This document shows, piece by piece, positions 24,811 through 32,606 of a stretch of DNA of 64,000 nucleotides. Source of the stretch: Pinibacter sp031553495. GTDB taxonomy: Bacteria > Bacteroidota > Bacteroidia > Chitinophagales > Chitinophagaceae. Position 1 is the first letter of the stretch. Each line of letters begins with the position of its first letter. The translations under genes and the position numbers were made by a program. The stretch is taken from assembly GCA_031553495.1 (NCBI GenBank), contig JAVBLN010000039.1, positions 12,157 to 76,156 on the forward strand, in the 5' to 3' direction. The notes beneath the pieces were generated by a model. It saw only the letters and a list, made by a program, of their open reading frames with translations, did not search any database and had not been told where the DNA came from.

Positions 24811-25400
24811 AAACAAAGAATGCTACTGATACCTTATCTTTACACAGTATTTGCCGATTATGCTTTTTACGGCATACCTCCCGTACAGGCTATGGAAATG
24901 AAAAAGGGATACCCGACGAAAAACGATATCGTATCGGTAAACCCGGATGCAACAGATAATCCTTAGGCAATGACTGCAATGGAGGAGTGTAAAGATTAAT
25001 TTATGTTGGCCCCGGTTTATTGATAACTCCATTATTTACAGGAGAGACATCCCAAGAGGTGAAACTTCCTCAAAGCAATTGGTACGATTCCTATACAAGA
25101 GAATATGCAAGTAATAGGAAGGTTATTAGTACCACCCCAAAAAATCCCGGTTTATGTATACTATACGCTGTATGTAGGCAGTCATGAATGTTTCAACTTG
25201 CTGAATAGCATTACTACCGTACAAGTGAGTGACACAACGATGCTTAATAGTAGCAATACCGCCGGTCCTAAAAAACACTACACATTTTTATACCGTTCGA
25301 AGTATAAAAGATGGAGGAATCATTCCGATGTATTCGCCCATTACAACGCTGGATGGACAGAAGCAACCGGCAGGCAAAACATCATGGTTGTGAGTAAATA
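24811..25400 (+). pseudogene. Decayed GH31 glycosidase fragment, interrupted by a GTC element
   Basis: Translating across frames recovers the C-terminal catalytic part of a GH31 alpha-glycosidase or xylosidase: KQRMLLIPYLYTVFADYAF and GIPPVQAMEMKKGYP, a TAG at 24964, AMTAMEECKD with a TAA at 24997, a frameshift to VGPGLLITPLFTGETSQEV and NWYDSYTREY, a second frameshift to KIPVYV at 25141-25158, then after the element KDGGIIPMYSPITTLDGQ from 25307. The 5' two thirds are missing. The gene is dead. It probably formed a glycan-use cluster with the fucosidase 35 bp downstream; GH31 plus GH29 would suit a xyloglucan-like substrate, which is inference. Confidence 0.82.
25159..25304 (-). mobile_element. 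GTC element copy 13, inserted in the GH31 remnant
   Basis: A 146-bp copy with ends TACTATACGCTGTAT and (reverse complement) TACTTCGAACGGTAT. It is flanked by TA on both sides (25157-25158, 25305-25306). Deleting the element and one TA gives TAT GTA AAA GAT GGA, which restores the GH31 reading YVKDGG. Core and arms are standard. Confidence 0.88.
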
Positions 25401-25435
25401 CAATTTCAAATATATGAATCATTAAATAAGATAAA

Positions 25436-27172
25436 ATGGCAATGTCAATTCAGAAAATGGTTAACTTTTCATTCGTTATATCGCTTTTGTTGATTCTTAT
25501 GCAGCCCAACGACCTGCATGCGCAAGAATCCCGAATACCTCTTCCTTCTGCTGCGCAATTGCGATGGCAAGCAGGTGAGCGGATCATGTTTGTTCATTAC
25601 GGACCGGCAGCCTGGCAATCCCGTGAATATGATAATTTCACAACTCCGCTAAGCCGTTTGAAAATGGAGAAACTGGATACCGATCAATGGTGCCGGGTGG
25701 CAAAATCATGGGGAGCCAGGATGATTATCTTTGTTGCCAAGCATTGCGGAGGGTTTTGCTGGTGGCAAACAGAAACAACCGATTATGGCATTAAAGAAAC
25801 TCCATGGCGAAATGGCAAAGGCGATGTCATGAAATGCTTATCGGAATCATGTGCTAAATATGGCCTTGACCTGGGTGTGTATATATACCCGGGAGACGAC
25901 CGGTGGGGAGCCGGTATCGGGAGCGGAGGTATTACGAACGACCCGAATAAACAAGAGGCATACAACAAAATATTCAGGCAACAACTTTTGGAGGTATTGA
26001 CAAAATATGGCCCCATAAGGGAAATCTGGTTCGATGGCAACTGCAAAATAGAAGTCAAAGATATATTGGACAAATATGCTTCGGATGCTGTCATCTTTCA
26101 GGGCGAATGCGCCAATTTAAGATGGGTAGGGAACGAAGAAGGATATGCGCCATATCCCAACTGGTACACGGTCAAAGATAAAGATGTGAGAACAGGTTCA
26201 GCAACCGCATTACATTCGGATGTTAATGGCGACAGGTATGCGCCAGTAGAGGTAGATGTTCCGCTATTGAAGAATGGAGGCCACAAGTGGTTTTGGGCTC
26301 CGGGCTGCGATTCCTTGTTGATGACAACGGATCAACTGATGAATATCTATTACAAGTCGGTTGGAAGAGGATCGGTTCTTTTACTGAACTCAACCCCCGA
26401 TACTACAGGAGTTATCCCTCAAACGCATGCAGATGTGTATAAAGCGTTTGGAAAAGAAATTGCCGCCAGGTTTGACAAGCCGGTAGCATCGGTTTCGGGC
26501 ATGGGAACAGCCTTCGAAGTGAAGTTTGATAAAGCCAGGAATATCAATCACGTCATTTTGCAGGAAGACTTGTCCAAGGGGCAGCGTGTTCTTGCATATG
26601 AAATAATAGTCAGCCGGGATGGTGTTCATTGGAAAACGATTTACAAAGGAAGCTCCATCGGAAACAAGAAAATAGATTGCTTTCCTACCATCAGTCTGAA
26701 GGCACTCAAGGTACATATTACCAATTCAAAGGCAACTCCATGCATAAAGAAAATGGCCGTTTATAATGTTTCCGGTGATTTTAGCAAACAAATGGGTGCC
26801 GGACAAAAAGGGAATGGCAGTATTGCCGGAACATGGCAACCGGATACTTTTAAAGCAGATTCATGGACAAACTTTGAGATAGATCTCACTCCTTATCTGA
26901 CAGAGGTGGGAGAATATGAAGTTACTTTCTCGAAGCTGGCTTCGGATTATATTGTCGGGAAATCGTCCGATCTGGATTTTAAAGATATCGAATTAACCAT
27001 GTATGGAGGGGTGCACAATTCAGCAGTTACTTTTATTCCGCAGAAACAAATCTTTAGAATTACCCATTCACAACAGACCCTCAATGAATTTCCAACTATT
27101 CTGAAAGCCAAAGTGAAGACTAAAGGCGCCACTTCTATAGGTGAGATTATAGTTAGAAAGGTCGCATATTGA
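25436..27172 (+). CDS. GH29 alpha-L-fucosidase-like glycosidase
   Basis: A 578-residue exported enzyme with a signal peptide (to about residue 30, LHAQ). The catalytic domain carries IMFVHYGPAAW, the AKHCGGFCWWQTETTDY metal-free binding block, and EIWFDG with the likely nucleophile Asp200. A beta-sandwich follows from about residue 345 (an F5/8-type discoidin-like segment with AYEIIVSRDGVHWKTIYKG) and a further C-terminal sandwich. It would release alpha-linked fucose in the periplasm. It lies between two GTC elements in opposite orientation, next to a dead GH31 gene. Starts at 25436 or 25442 are equally likely. Confidence 0.88.
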   Translation: MAMSIQKMVNFSFVISLLLILMQPNDLHAQESRIPLPSAAQLRWQAGERIMFVHYGPAAWQSREYDNFTTPLSRLKMEKLDTDQWCRVAKSWGARMIIFVAKHCGGFCWWQTETTDYGIKETPWRNGKGDVMKCLSESCAKYGLDLGVYIYPGDDRWGAGIGSGGITNDPNKQEAYNKIFRQQLLEVLTKYGPIREIWFDGNCKIEVKDILDKYASDAVIFQGECANLRWVGNEEGYAPYPNWYTVKDKDVRTGSATALHSDVNGDRYAPVEVDVPLLKNGGHKWFWAPGCDSLLMTTDQLMNIYYKSVGRGSVLLLNSTPDTTGVIPQTHADVYKAFGKEIAARFDKPVASVSGMGTAFEVKFDKARNINHVILQEDLSKGQRVLAYEIIVSRDGVHWKTIYKGSSIGNKKIDCFPTISLKALKVHITNSKATPCIKKMAVYNVSGDFSKQMGAGQKGNGSIAGTWQPDTFKADSWTNFEIDLTPYLTEVGEYEVTFSKLASDYIVGKSSDLDFKDIELTMYGGVHNSAVTFIPQKQIFRITHSQQTLNEFPTILKAKVKTKGATSIGEIIVRKVAY

Positions 27173-27179
27173 GTACATA

Positions 27180-27287
27180 TACTATACATAGCATAAAAAT
27201 GTGCAATGTTCTTTTTGGGTATCAACTGTTGTGCTACTATTAAGCATCGTTGTGTCACTCACTTGTACTGTTGTAATACTATTCAGC
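27180..27287 (+). repeat. GTC element copy 14
   Basis: It starts TACTATACATAGCATAAA (preceded by TA) only 7 bp after the fucosidase stop codon. It has a full core; the right end is lost after ATTCAGC. Confidence 0.88.
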
Positions 27288-27330
27288 AAAGTGATCTCTC
27301 GAATTTCGTACCGGGAAAGTCTTCTTTCAT

Positions 27331-27366
27331 ACCGGCGCGGATGTTCCGCAGAACATCCGCGCCGGT
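27331..27366. repeat. 16-bp perfect hairpin between convergent genes
   Basis: ACCGGCGCGGATGTTC-CGCA-GAACATCCGCGCCGGT. It is GC-rich with no T-run on either side, and lies between the fucosidase and rnhA 3' ends. Confidence 0.85.
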
Positions 27367-27391
27367 ACCCATATTATAACGAAAGCGTCTA

Positions 27392-27859
27392 TTAGTTCAA
27401 CGCCTCATATACTTCATCCACTTTCAGGTTTCTTGAATCATCGGCGGCATTTGTAGCCAGAATATCGCAGCGGTTATTGTAAGGATTATCAGCATGTCCT
27501 TTTACCCATTTAAACCGGATTTTATGCTTCGTACTTAATTCGGCATAGCGCAACCATAAGTCGCTGTTTTTTTTGCCTCCGGCAAAATTAGTTGCCAGCC
27601 ATTTTTTCAGCCAGCCCTGTTCTATAGCCTTTACCACATACTGGCTATCGCTATAAATCGTTATTGTAAGTCCTTCTTTTTTCAGGTTTTCAAGTGCAAC
27701 AATTACAGCCAGCAGTTCCATCCTGTTGTTGGTAGTAAGCCGGTAGCCCTGCGAATATTCCTTTTCTATATCGCCCCATTTCAATATTGCCCCGTATCCA
27801 CCCGGGCCCGGATTGCCGCGGGCTGCCCCATCTGTATAAATAATCAGCTCTTTGCTCAA
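27392..27859 (-). CDS. rnhA: Ribonuclease HI
   Basis: It cleaves the RNA strand of RNA-DNA hybrids, for example in primers and R-loops. The product has 155 residues. The active site is complete: Asp10 in YTDGAARGNPGPGGYG, Glu48 in NNRMELLAVI, Asp71 in IYSDSQYVVKA and Asp132 in NRCDILATNAA, with the loop His122 in VKGHADN. No extra N-terminal hybrid-binding domain is present. It is a single gene convergent with the fucosidase. Confidence 0.95.
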   Translation of the reverse strand: MSKELIIYTDGAARGNPGPGGYGAILKWGDIEKEYSQGYRLTTNNRMELLAVIVALENLKKEGLTITIYSDSQYVVKAIEQGWLKKWLATNFAGGKKNSDLWLRYAELSTKHKIRFKWVKGHADNPYNNRCDILATNAADDSRNLKVDEVYEALN

Positions 27860-27895
27860 TGTAAAAAATTATAGCAGCAAATATAGGAATAACGG

Positions 27896-28080
27896 CAAGC
27901 CCAGAATATTATAACCGATGAAAAGAATTACTACCGATGAAGTGATTGCGACGCAACGATGATGCCATGAAATACTGCAGCCGGTATCATAACTATACTT
28001 GCGGTATTCACCAAGACCAAAATAAAATAAAAGATACCTTGATAAAAACTATAACTGGTACCATAAAATAATAACTCAAT
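27896..28080 (-). repeat. GTC element copy 15, long variant (composite R4 copy 1)
   Basis: The variant core TTGCGTCGCAA is a perfect palindrome around one base. The left arm is ATACCG-GCTG-CGGTAT-like, and the AT-rich 5' extension (TTGATAAAAACTATAA..., ACTTGCGGTATTCA) is about 165 bp long. A direct copy is at 37430-37615. Confidence 0.85.
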
Positions 28081-28127
28081 CAATATCTATATCATATATA
28101 GAAACTCTTGGAGGTAATGACAGTGCC

Positions 28128-28170
28128 TTCTACGGCAGGAATGTTATTCAGCAATTTGCAACCATTCCTG
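28128..28170 (+). repeat. GTC element fragment, right end only
   Basis: CTACGGCAGGAATGTTATTC, then AGCAATTTGCAACCATTC, matches the right arm and 3' tail of copies 11 and 13. Confidence 0.6.
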
Positions 28171-28198
28171 TAGGAAATCCTTACTGTTTTTTTACTTT

Positions 28199-28206
28199 TA
28201 TTTTTG
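28199..28206 (+). promoter_or_regulatory. Candidate -7 box of the DUF3810 gene
   Basis: TATTTTTG lies 16 bp upstream of the ATG at 28223. Confidence 0.35.
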
Positions 28207-28222
28207 TTTTACTTTTATTTGT

Positions 28223-29305
28223 ATGGAACGTCGTGAAAAAATCAAATGGATCGTTGTTTTATCTGTTGCAATCATTATTAAGATCATTAGTTTGTTTCCG
28301 CCATTCGTAGAAGAATATTATTCCAATGGCTTTTATCCCTTCATTGCCCGGCTGCAGCGCATGCTTTTCGGATGGCTGCCATTTAGCATTGGCGATCTTT
28401 TATACCTAGCGGCAGTCATTTACCTCCTTATTATTATTGTAAAACTTGTGCGTAAAACACTACGAAAACAATTGACACGGAAATTTGTTTACAAAGTGTG
28501 CCTAAAAATAGTATATGTGTGGCTGTTAGTATATATTTATTTCAACACAACCTGGGGGCTAAATTATAACCGGCTTGGTATAGCCTACCAGTTGCAAATG
28601 AATACAGAACGTTACAGCACAAACGATCTGCAAATGCTGACAGACACTGTTATTCACCGGTTGAATGCTGTTTATGAAGAAGGATTGCTGACAAGAAATG
28701 AAATGGATAGAAAACGAACACTTTTTAAAAAAGCGGATGAAAGCTATGAAGCCGCAAGCAAAGACTATCCATTTCTTGAGTATAAAACAAAATCCGTTAA
28801 GCCTTCACTGTTTAGCTATTTAGGCGATTATTTCGGTTTCACCGGTTACTATAATCCTTTTAGTGGTGAGGCGCAGGTAAATACAACTGTTCCGCTTTTT
28901 GTTCAACCATTTACTACCTGCCACGAACTGGGGCATCAATTAGGTTATGCCAAAGAAAACGAAGCGAATTTTGTGGGTTTTCTGGCTGCAAAAAATTCAA
29001 AAGATCCGGCGTTTTTATACTCGTTGTACTTTGATCTTTATACTTACTGCATGCGCGATCTTTACATACGCGATAGCACAATTGCCAACAATTTAAAAAT
29101 GCAACTTACCCAGGGAGTAAAAACCGATTTCATGGAGTTGCGAAAGTTTTATGCTAAGTATGCTAATCCTTTAGAGCCATTGATTTCCAAAATGTATGGC
29201 CAGTACTTAAAAGCTAACGAGCAGCCTGTGGGAATTATGACTTATAATGAAGTGGTAGGCATGGTGATTGCATATGTTAAGAAGTATGGAATGAATGCAT
29301 TGTGA
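28223..29305 (+). CDS. DUF3810 family membrane metalloprotease-like protein
   Basis: A 360-residue protein with N-terminal transmembrane segments (residues 10-25, 55-75, 90-110) and a soluble domain containing the zinc motif HELGH at His234-His238, followed by ENEANFVGF where the Glu could be the third ligand. This matches DUF3810, a Bacteroidota/Firmicutes family presumed to be zinc peptidases. The substrate is unknown. It is a single gene between rnhA and a glutathione peroxidase. Confidence 0.85.
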   Translation: MERREKIKWIVVLSVAIIIKIISLFPPFVEEYYSNGFYPFIARLQRMLFGWLPFSIGDLLYLAAVIYLLIIIVKLVRKTLRKQLTRKFVYKVCLKIVYVWLLVYIYFNTTWGLNYNRLGIAYQLQMNTERYSTNDLQMLTDTVIHRLNAVYEEGLLTRNEMDRKRTLFKKADESYEAASKDYPFLEYKTKSVKPSLFSYLGDYFGFTGYYNPFSGEAQVNTTVPLFVQPFTTCHELGHQLGYAKENEANFVGFLAAKNSKDPAFLYSLYFDLYTYCMRDLYIRDSTIANNLKMQLTQGVKTDFMELRKFYAKYANPLEPLISKMYGQYLKANEQPVGIMTYNEVVGMVIAYVKKYGMNAL

Positions 29306-29382
29306 GGCTTAATGAACTCTTATCAAGCTCACTACACCTCCTTGCGAACTTAGCTTTCCTAGCGCCTTGGCGTGAAACTTCT

Positions 29383-29898
29383 CTATTTTAAATACTTTGT
29401 AACCTCATCGCTTGTTGGTGAAACTTTGCTTGGAAAAACAGTTATAAGTTTCCCGTTTTCGTCGATCAGAAATTTTGTGAAGTTCCATTTTACAGGATCA
29501 TCAAAACCGATTTTTACAGCTTCTTCTGTAAGATATTTGAACAGCGGATGAATGTCATCGCCTTTAACAGATACTTTTTCGGACATAGGAAAACTTACGC
29601 CATAATTCTTCTTGCAAAATTCCTGTATCTCGGCATTGGTACCTGGTTCCTGCTGTTTAAAATTATTTGCCGGAAAACCGACGATCACCAATTTGTCTTT
29701 GTAAGTTTCATACAGCTTTTCCAACTCCGCATACTGTGGCGTATATCCGCATTTTGACGCGGTATTAACGATCATTATTTTTTTCCCTTTGTAAGCAGAA
29801 AAATCTATATCATCACTTCCGTCAAGTGAGGGAACTTTAAAATCGTAAATGCTTACAGTTGCAGCAACTAAAATAGTCAGCATTAAAGATTTGAACAT
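29383..29898 (-). CDS. Glutathione peroxidase family thiol peroxidase
   Basis: A 171-residue protein with a short hydrophobic N terminus that may be a signal, so it could act in the periplasm. The peroxidatic Cys50 is in NTASKCGYTPQ, Gln83 in NNFKQQEPG and Trp138 in VKWNFTKFLI complete the catalytic set. Cys95 in EFCKKNYG is the expected resolving Cys of the thioredoxin-dependent, non-selenium type. It reduces hydroperoxides. It is convergent with the DUF3810 gene; a TTGCGAAC..CTTGGCGTGAAAC-type spacer repeat lies between. Confidence 0.92.
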   Translation of the reverse strand: MFKSLMLTILVAATVSIYDFKVPSLDGSDDIDFSAYKGKKIMIVNTASKCGYTPQYAELEKLYETYKDKLVIVGFPANNFKQQEPGTNAEIQEFCKKNYGVSFPMSEKVSVKGDDIHPLFKYLTEEAVKIGFDDPVKWNFTKFLIDENGKLITVFPSKVSPTSDEVTKYLK

Positions 29899-30011
29899 TG
29901 TTGTATTATTTTGATTTGAAATTTGAAATGCCGGAGGTTGAGTTTGGTTTATTGGTCTTGCCCATACTTATAATTATTGCATACTCATTTTCATAATGTC
30001 TTCCATCATAC

Positions 30012-30046
30012 ACTTTGAACTTTCAACTTTCAACTTTCAACTTGAA
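30012..30046. repeat. Heptad array, ACTTTCA class
   Basis: The units are ACTTTGA, ACTTTCA x3, ACTTGAA, ending 4 bp before the stop codon of the lipoprotein gene that ends at 30050. Confidence 0.85.
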
Positions 30047-30049
30047 TAT

Positions 30050-31447
30050 TTACTGCCTTTCATAACAACCCAGGTCCGGTGCATTTACAGCTCGAACATT
30101 TCCATCTAAATCGTAAATAAGGCCGGTAACACTTCCTTTATCAATAGCCGGTGAATTTTCCTTCAGCCGGAAATTATAATAATGTCTTGTTGCATTTATA
30201 CTATCAAATAGCGGCGGCGCATCGAAAACATTTACAGCAGTAACGTTGGAAGGTGTTGAAGGTTCTTTCCATAAGCAATTGGTAAAGTTTATATTGAAAG
30301 CATTATTGCCCTGCTTCGTAACTGTTACTTCATCGTTTATACTTCCGCTTTCGCCCCAGATAATGCAATTTAAAAAAGATGCGGACAGATCGCCTGTTTG
30401 CATGTTTCCATTTTGGCTATAGCTATTACTCAACGTTATAGCCGGGTTTAGGTGAGGCACATACATATTGGAAACAGAGGCCATAGTGCAATGAGTAAAA
30501 CTATAATTGCCGCCATATTCTACAAATATGCTTTTGCCGCAATTGCTCAAAAGGCAATTGCTTGCAACCAATGAACTTTTGGTGGCTATTATACCCGCAT
30601 CAGATATGTTGTCCAGGATGCATGCATCCAGCGTTACTACAGGATTTGAAACTGATCCCTGCTGTTGCAGGATAAGGCCCTGGTAAGCGTTTTTAATGGT
30701 GGTAAAATGTAATTCGTTGTTTTTGCTGGTTTCGCGAAAATAAATGCCGGGCCAGCTCCCGGGATAATTCTTATACGGTTCATCCAATCTGTCGCCGCTA
30801 AAAATAACCCTGGTGCTATCGTATTTTTCACCAAATACTTTTAGCGAGCCGTCCACAAGCACAGGTGAATTGGCTCTTACATATATGCGACATCCTTTTT
30901 CAATGGTCAGCGTCGCATTTTCTTTTACCTCCAAGCCGCCTATAATAACGTATGGTAAATCATTTTTCCAAACTGTATTGGTGTTGATGATTTCATTATT
31001 CAGAAAATGGGCATTTTGTCCCCAGGCGCTTAATTTTACATACTTCGTGTTGCCATTATAGCTTATTAAAATATAGTCTTGTACTATAAAAGGCAGGTTA
31101 TTACCAGTTGCTTGAACTGACACAGTTACAAACACATACATGCTGTCATTTGCTTCCAGTTCAATGTTATTCATTTGCGAAACAGGAGCGCCGTCAATAT
31201 TTATTTTAAATGGAGAAGCATTGCCACCAACGAGTTGTATGGTATTCAATCGCAGCTTTTGCTCATTGTTATTAGTAATTTTTAATGCCTGCGTTACAGA
31301 GCCCGCAGTGGTAAACACCGTGTCGAAGTATAATGAATCGCTGCTAAGTATAACAAATGCCTCCTTGCTTGTAGTAAATGAATCTTTCTTACAAGAAAAA
31401 AATGCTATACCGGAAAAAAGGAATGCTATTAAAAGAATGTTTTTCAT
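30050..31447 (-). CDS. Surface lipoprotein with beta-helix, choice-of-anchor Q type
   Basis: A 465-residue protein with a lipoprotein signal ending AFFSC (Cys19). The N-terminal sandwich (residues 40-130) is followed by parallel beta-helix-like repeats (GGLEVKENATLTIEKGCRIYV, GLILQQQGSVSNPVVTLDACIL, GKSIFVEYGGNYSFTHCTM). The C terminus, SPAIDKGS..YDLDGNVRAVNAPDLGCYE, is the choice-of-anchor Q signature. It is probably exposed at the outer membrane. The ligand is unknown. comF starts 24 bp upstream, and the two may be co-transcribed. Confidence 0.82.
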   Translation of the reverse strand: MKNILLIAFLFSGIAFFSCKKDSFTTSKEAFVILSSDSLYFDTVFTTAGSVTQALKITNNNEQKLRLNTIQLVGGNASPFKINIDGAPVSQMNNIELEANDSMYVFVTVSVQATGNNLPFIVQDYILISYNGNTKYVKLSAWGQNAHFLNNEIINTNTVWKNDLPYVIIGGLEVKENATLTIEKGCRIYVRANSPVLVDGSLKVFGEKYDSTRVIFSGDRLDEPYKNYPGSWPGIYFRETSKNNELHFTTIKNAYQGLILQQQGSVSNPVVTLDACILDNISDAGIIATKSSLVASNCLLSNCGKSIFVEYGGNYSFTHCTMASVSNMYVPHLNPAITLSNSYSQNGNMQTGDLSASFLNCIIWGESGSINDEVTVTKQGNNAFNINFTNCLWKEPSTPSNVTAVNVFDAPPLFDSINATRHYYNFRLKENSPAIDKGSVTGLIYDLDGNVRAVNAPDLGCYERQ

Positions 31448-31470
31448 TTGTTGCTATTAGTATTCATTAA

Positions 31471-32163
31471 TTATTCGGCCATTGCATAAGCAAGCGTTAA
31501 TATACTAAGCTTTGACCCAATGGCTTGTAGAAGCTCTCTGCCACATGCTTCCAAAGTGGCGCCGGTGGTTATTACATCATCTATCAATAAAACATGTTTG
31601 TTTTTAACAACGTCTTCGTTTACCAATTTAAATTTTCCGCTCATATTATCCCATCTTTCCGACCGGCTTTTATGTGTTTGCGTTGCCGTGGCCGCCAATC
31701 TTTCCACAGCATTTGCTGCAATTGGTATTTGCAATTGCTCACTAATGGCTTTGCACAAAACAGTTGCCTGGTTATAACCTCTTTGCTTTTCCCGCGATGC
31801 AAATAAAGGCAAAGGTACCAAAGCGTCAATATCGGAGAACCGGTCGCTATCTTTTACCTGGTTTGCCATTTGACTGCCAAGATAATAGCCAATATCCTTT
31901 TTCCCTTTATACTTAAAAGCATGCATCATATTTTGCAACGCGGATTGCTTGGTAAAATAAAATGTACTTGCCGCGGCATGTAAAGGCAATCTTCCCCAAA
32001 ACCTTCTCTCCAGCGGATTGTCTGCAATTTTGTGATAATTTGTAAAAGGCAAATGCTGCACACACTCAACACAAATTGTATTATCCGCATCCAGCACATC
32101 ACTTCCGCATCCGGCACAAACGTGTGGAAAAAACAAATGTGTTAATGGGGAAAGAAAGGACAT
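31471..32163 (-). CDS. ComF family phosphoribosyltransferase-like protein
   Basis: A 230-residue protein. The N terminus carries a four-cysteine zinc finger (Cys16, Cys19, Cys31, Cys34), and the C-terminal half a type I phosphoribosyltransferase fold with the PRPP loop VLLIDDVITTGATLEACG. ComF proteins are needed for natural transformation in several bacteria, probably in handling incoming single-stranded DNA. No other competence gene lies next to it. Confidence 0.88.
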   Translation of the reverse strand: MSFLSPLTHLFFPHVCAGCGSDVLDADNTICVECVQHLPFTNYHKIADNPLERRFWGRLPLHAAASTFYFTKQSALQNMMHAFKYKGKKDIGYYLGSQMANQVKDSDRFSDIDALVPLPLFASREKQRGYNQATVLCKAISEQLQIPIAANAVERLAATATQTHKSRSERWDNMSGKFKLVNEDVVKNKHVLLIDDVITTGATLEACGRELLQAIGSKLSILTLAYAMAE

Positions 32164-32169
32164 TGCTTA

Positions 32170-32202
32170 AATTTGAAATTTGAAATTTGAGATTTGAAAT
32201 TG
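32170..32202. repeat. Heptad array, AATTTGA class
   Basis: AATTTGA x3, GATTTGA, AATTG, directly upstream of the comF start codon. Confidence 0.85.
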
Positions 32203-32300
32203 TTTTAAGATTTGGTTGTCGATTATGTTTTTATAGTTTTTTTTATGATATTTTTTTATTGGGTTTATTGGGTTATTCTTTTTGGGTCATGACTGTGATC

Positions 32301-32400
32301 TTTTTGGTACGAACATTAGTTTTTCATGGCATCATCGTTGCGTCGCATTTCGTTCATCGGTTGTAATTCTTTTCATCGGTTAAAATATTCCGGGCTTGCC
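32301..32400 (+). repeat. GTC element copy 16, TCATCG variant
   Basis: Core GTTGCGTCGCA, left arm TTTCATGGCATCATCG, right arm extended by TTTTCATCGGTTAAAATATT and CCGGGCTTGCC as in copies 15 and 20. Confidence 0.8.
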
Positions 32401-32407
32401 GTGGTTC

Positions 32408-32440
32408 AGATGTCCTACACCTCAAAGGTGTAGGACATCT
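32408..32440. repeat. TGTCCTACACCT hairpin, copy 2
   Basis: Perfect 15-bp stem AGATGTCCTACACCT with a CAA loop. Confidence 0.9.
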
Positions 32441-32473
32441 CTGATCTCTGCATTCTTCTGACTTCTCAACTGC

Positions 32474-32548
32474 CCAATAGCATTACTGCCGTACAAGTGA
32501 GTGACACAACGATGCTTAATAGTAGCACTACCGCCGGTCCCCAAAAAA
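32474..32548 (-). repeat. GTC element copy 17
   Basis: Core and arms are intact; downstream of radA, in radA's direction. Confidence 0.88.
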
Positions 32549-32552
32549 GTTA

Positions 32553-32580
32553 TGAGTTTTGAGTTTTGAGTTTTGAGTGA
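32553..32580. repeat. Heptad array, TGAGTTT class
   Basis: TGAGTTT x3 and TGAGTGA, between GTC copy 17 and the radA stop codon. Confidence 0.88.
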
Positions 32581-32606
32581 AATCTACACCATTTCAAATC
32601 TCAAAT

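Noticed and set aside
25105..25425. 106-residue ORF before the fucosidase
   Set aside because: It is a chance frame made of GH31 remnant, GTC element and spacer.
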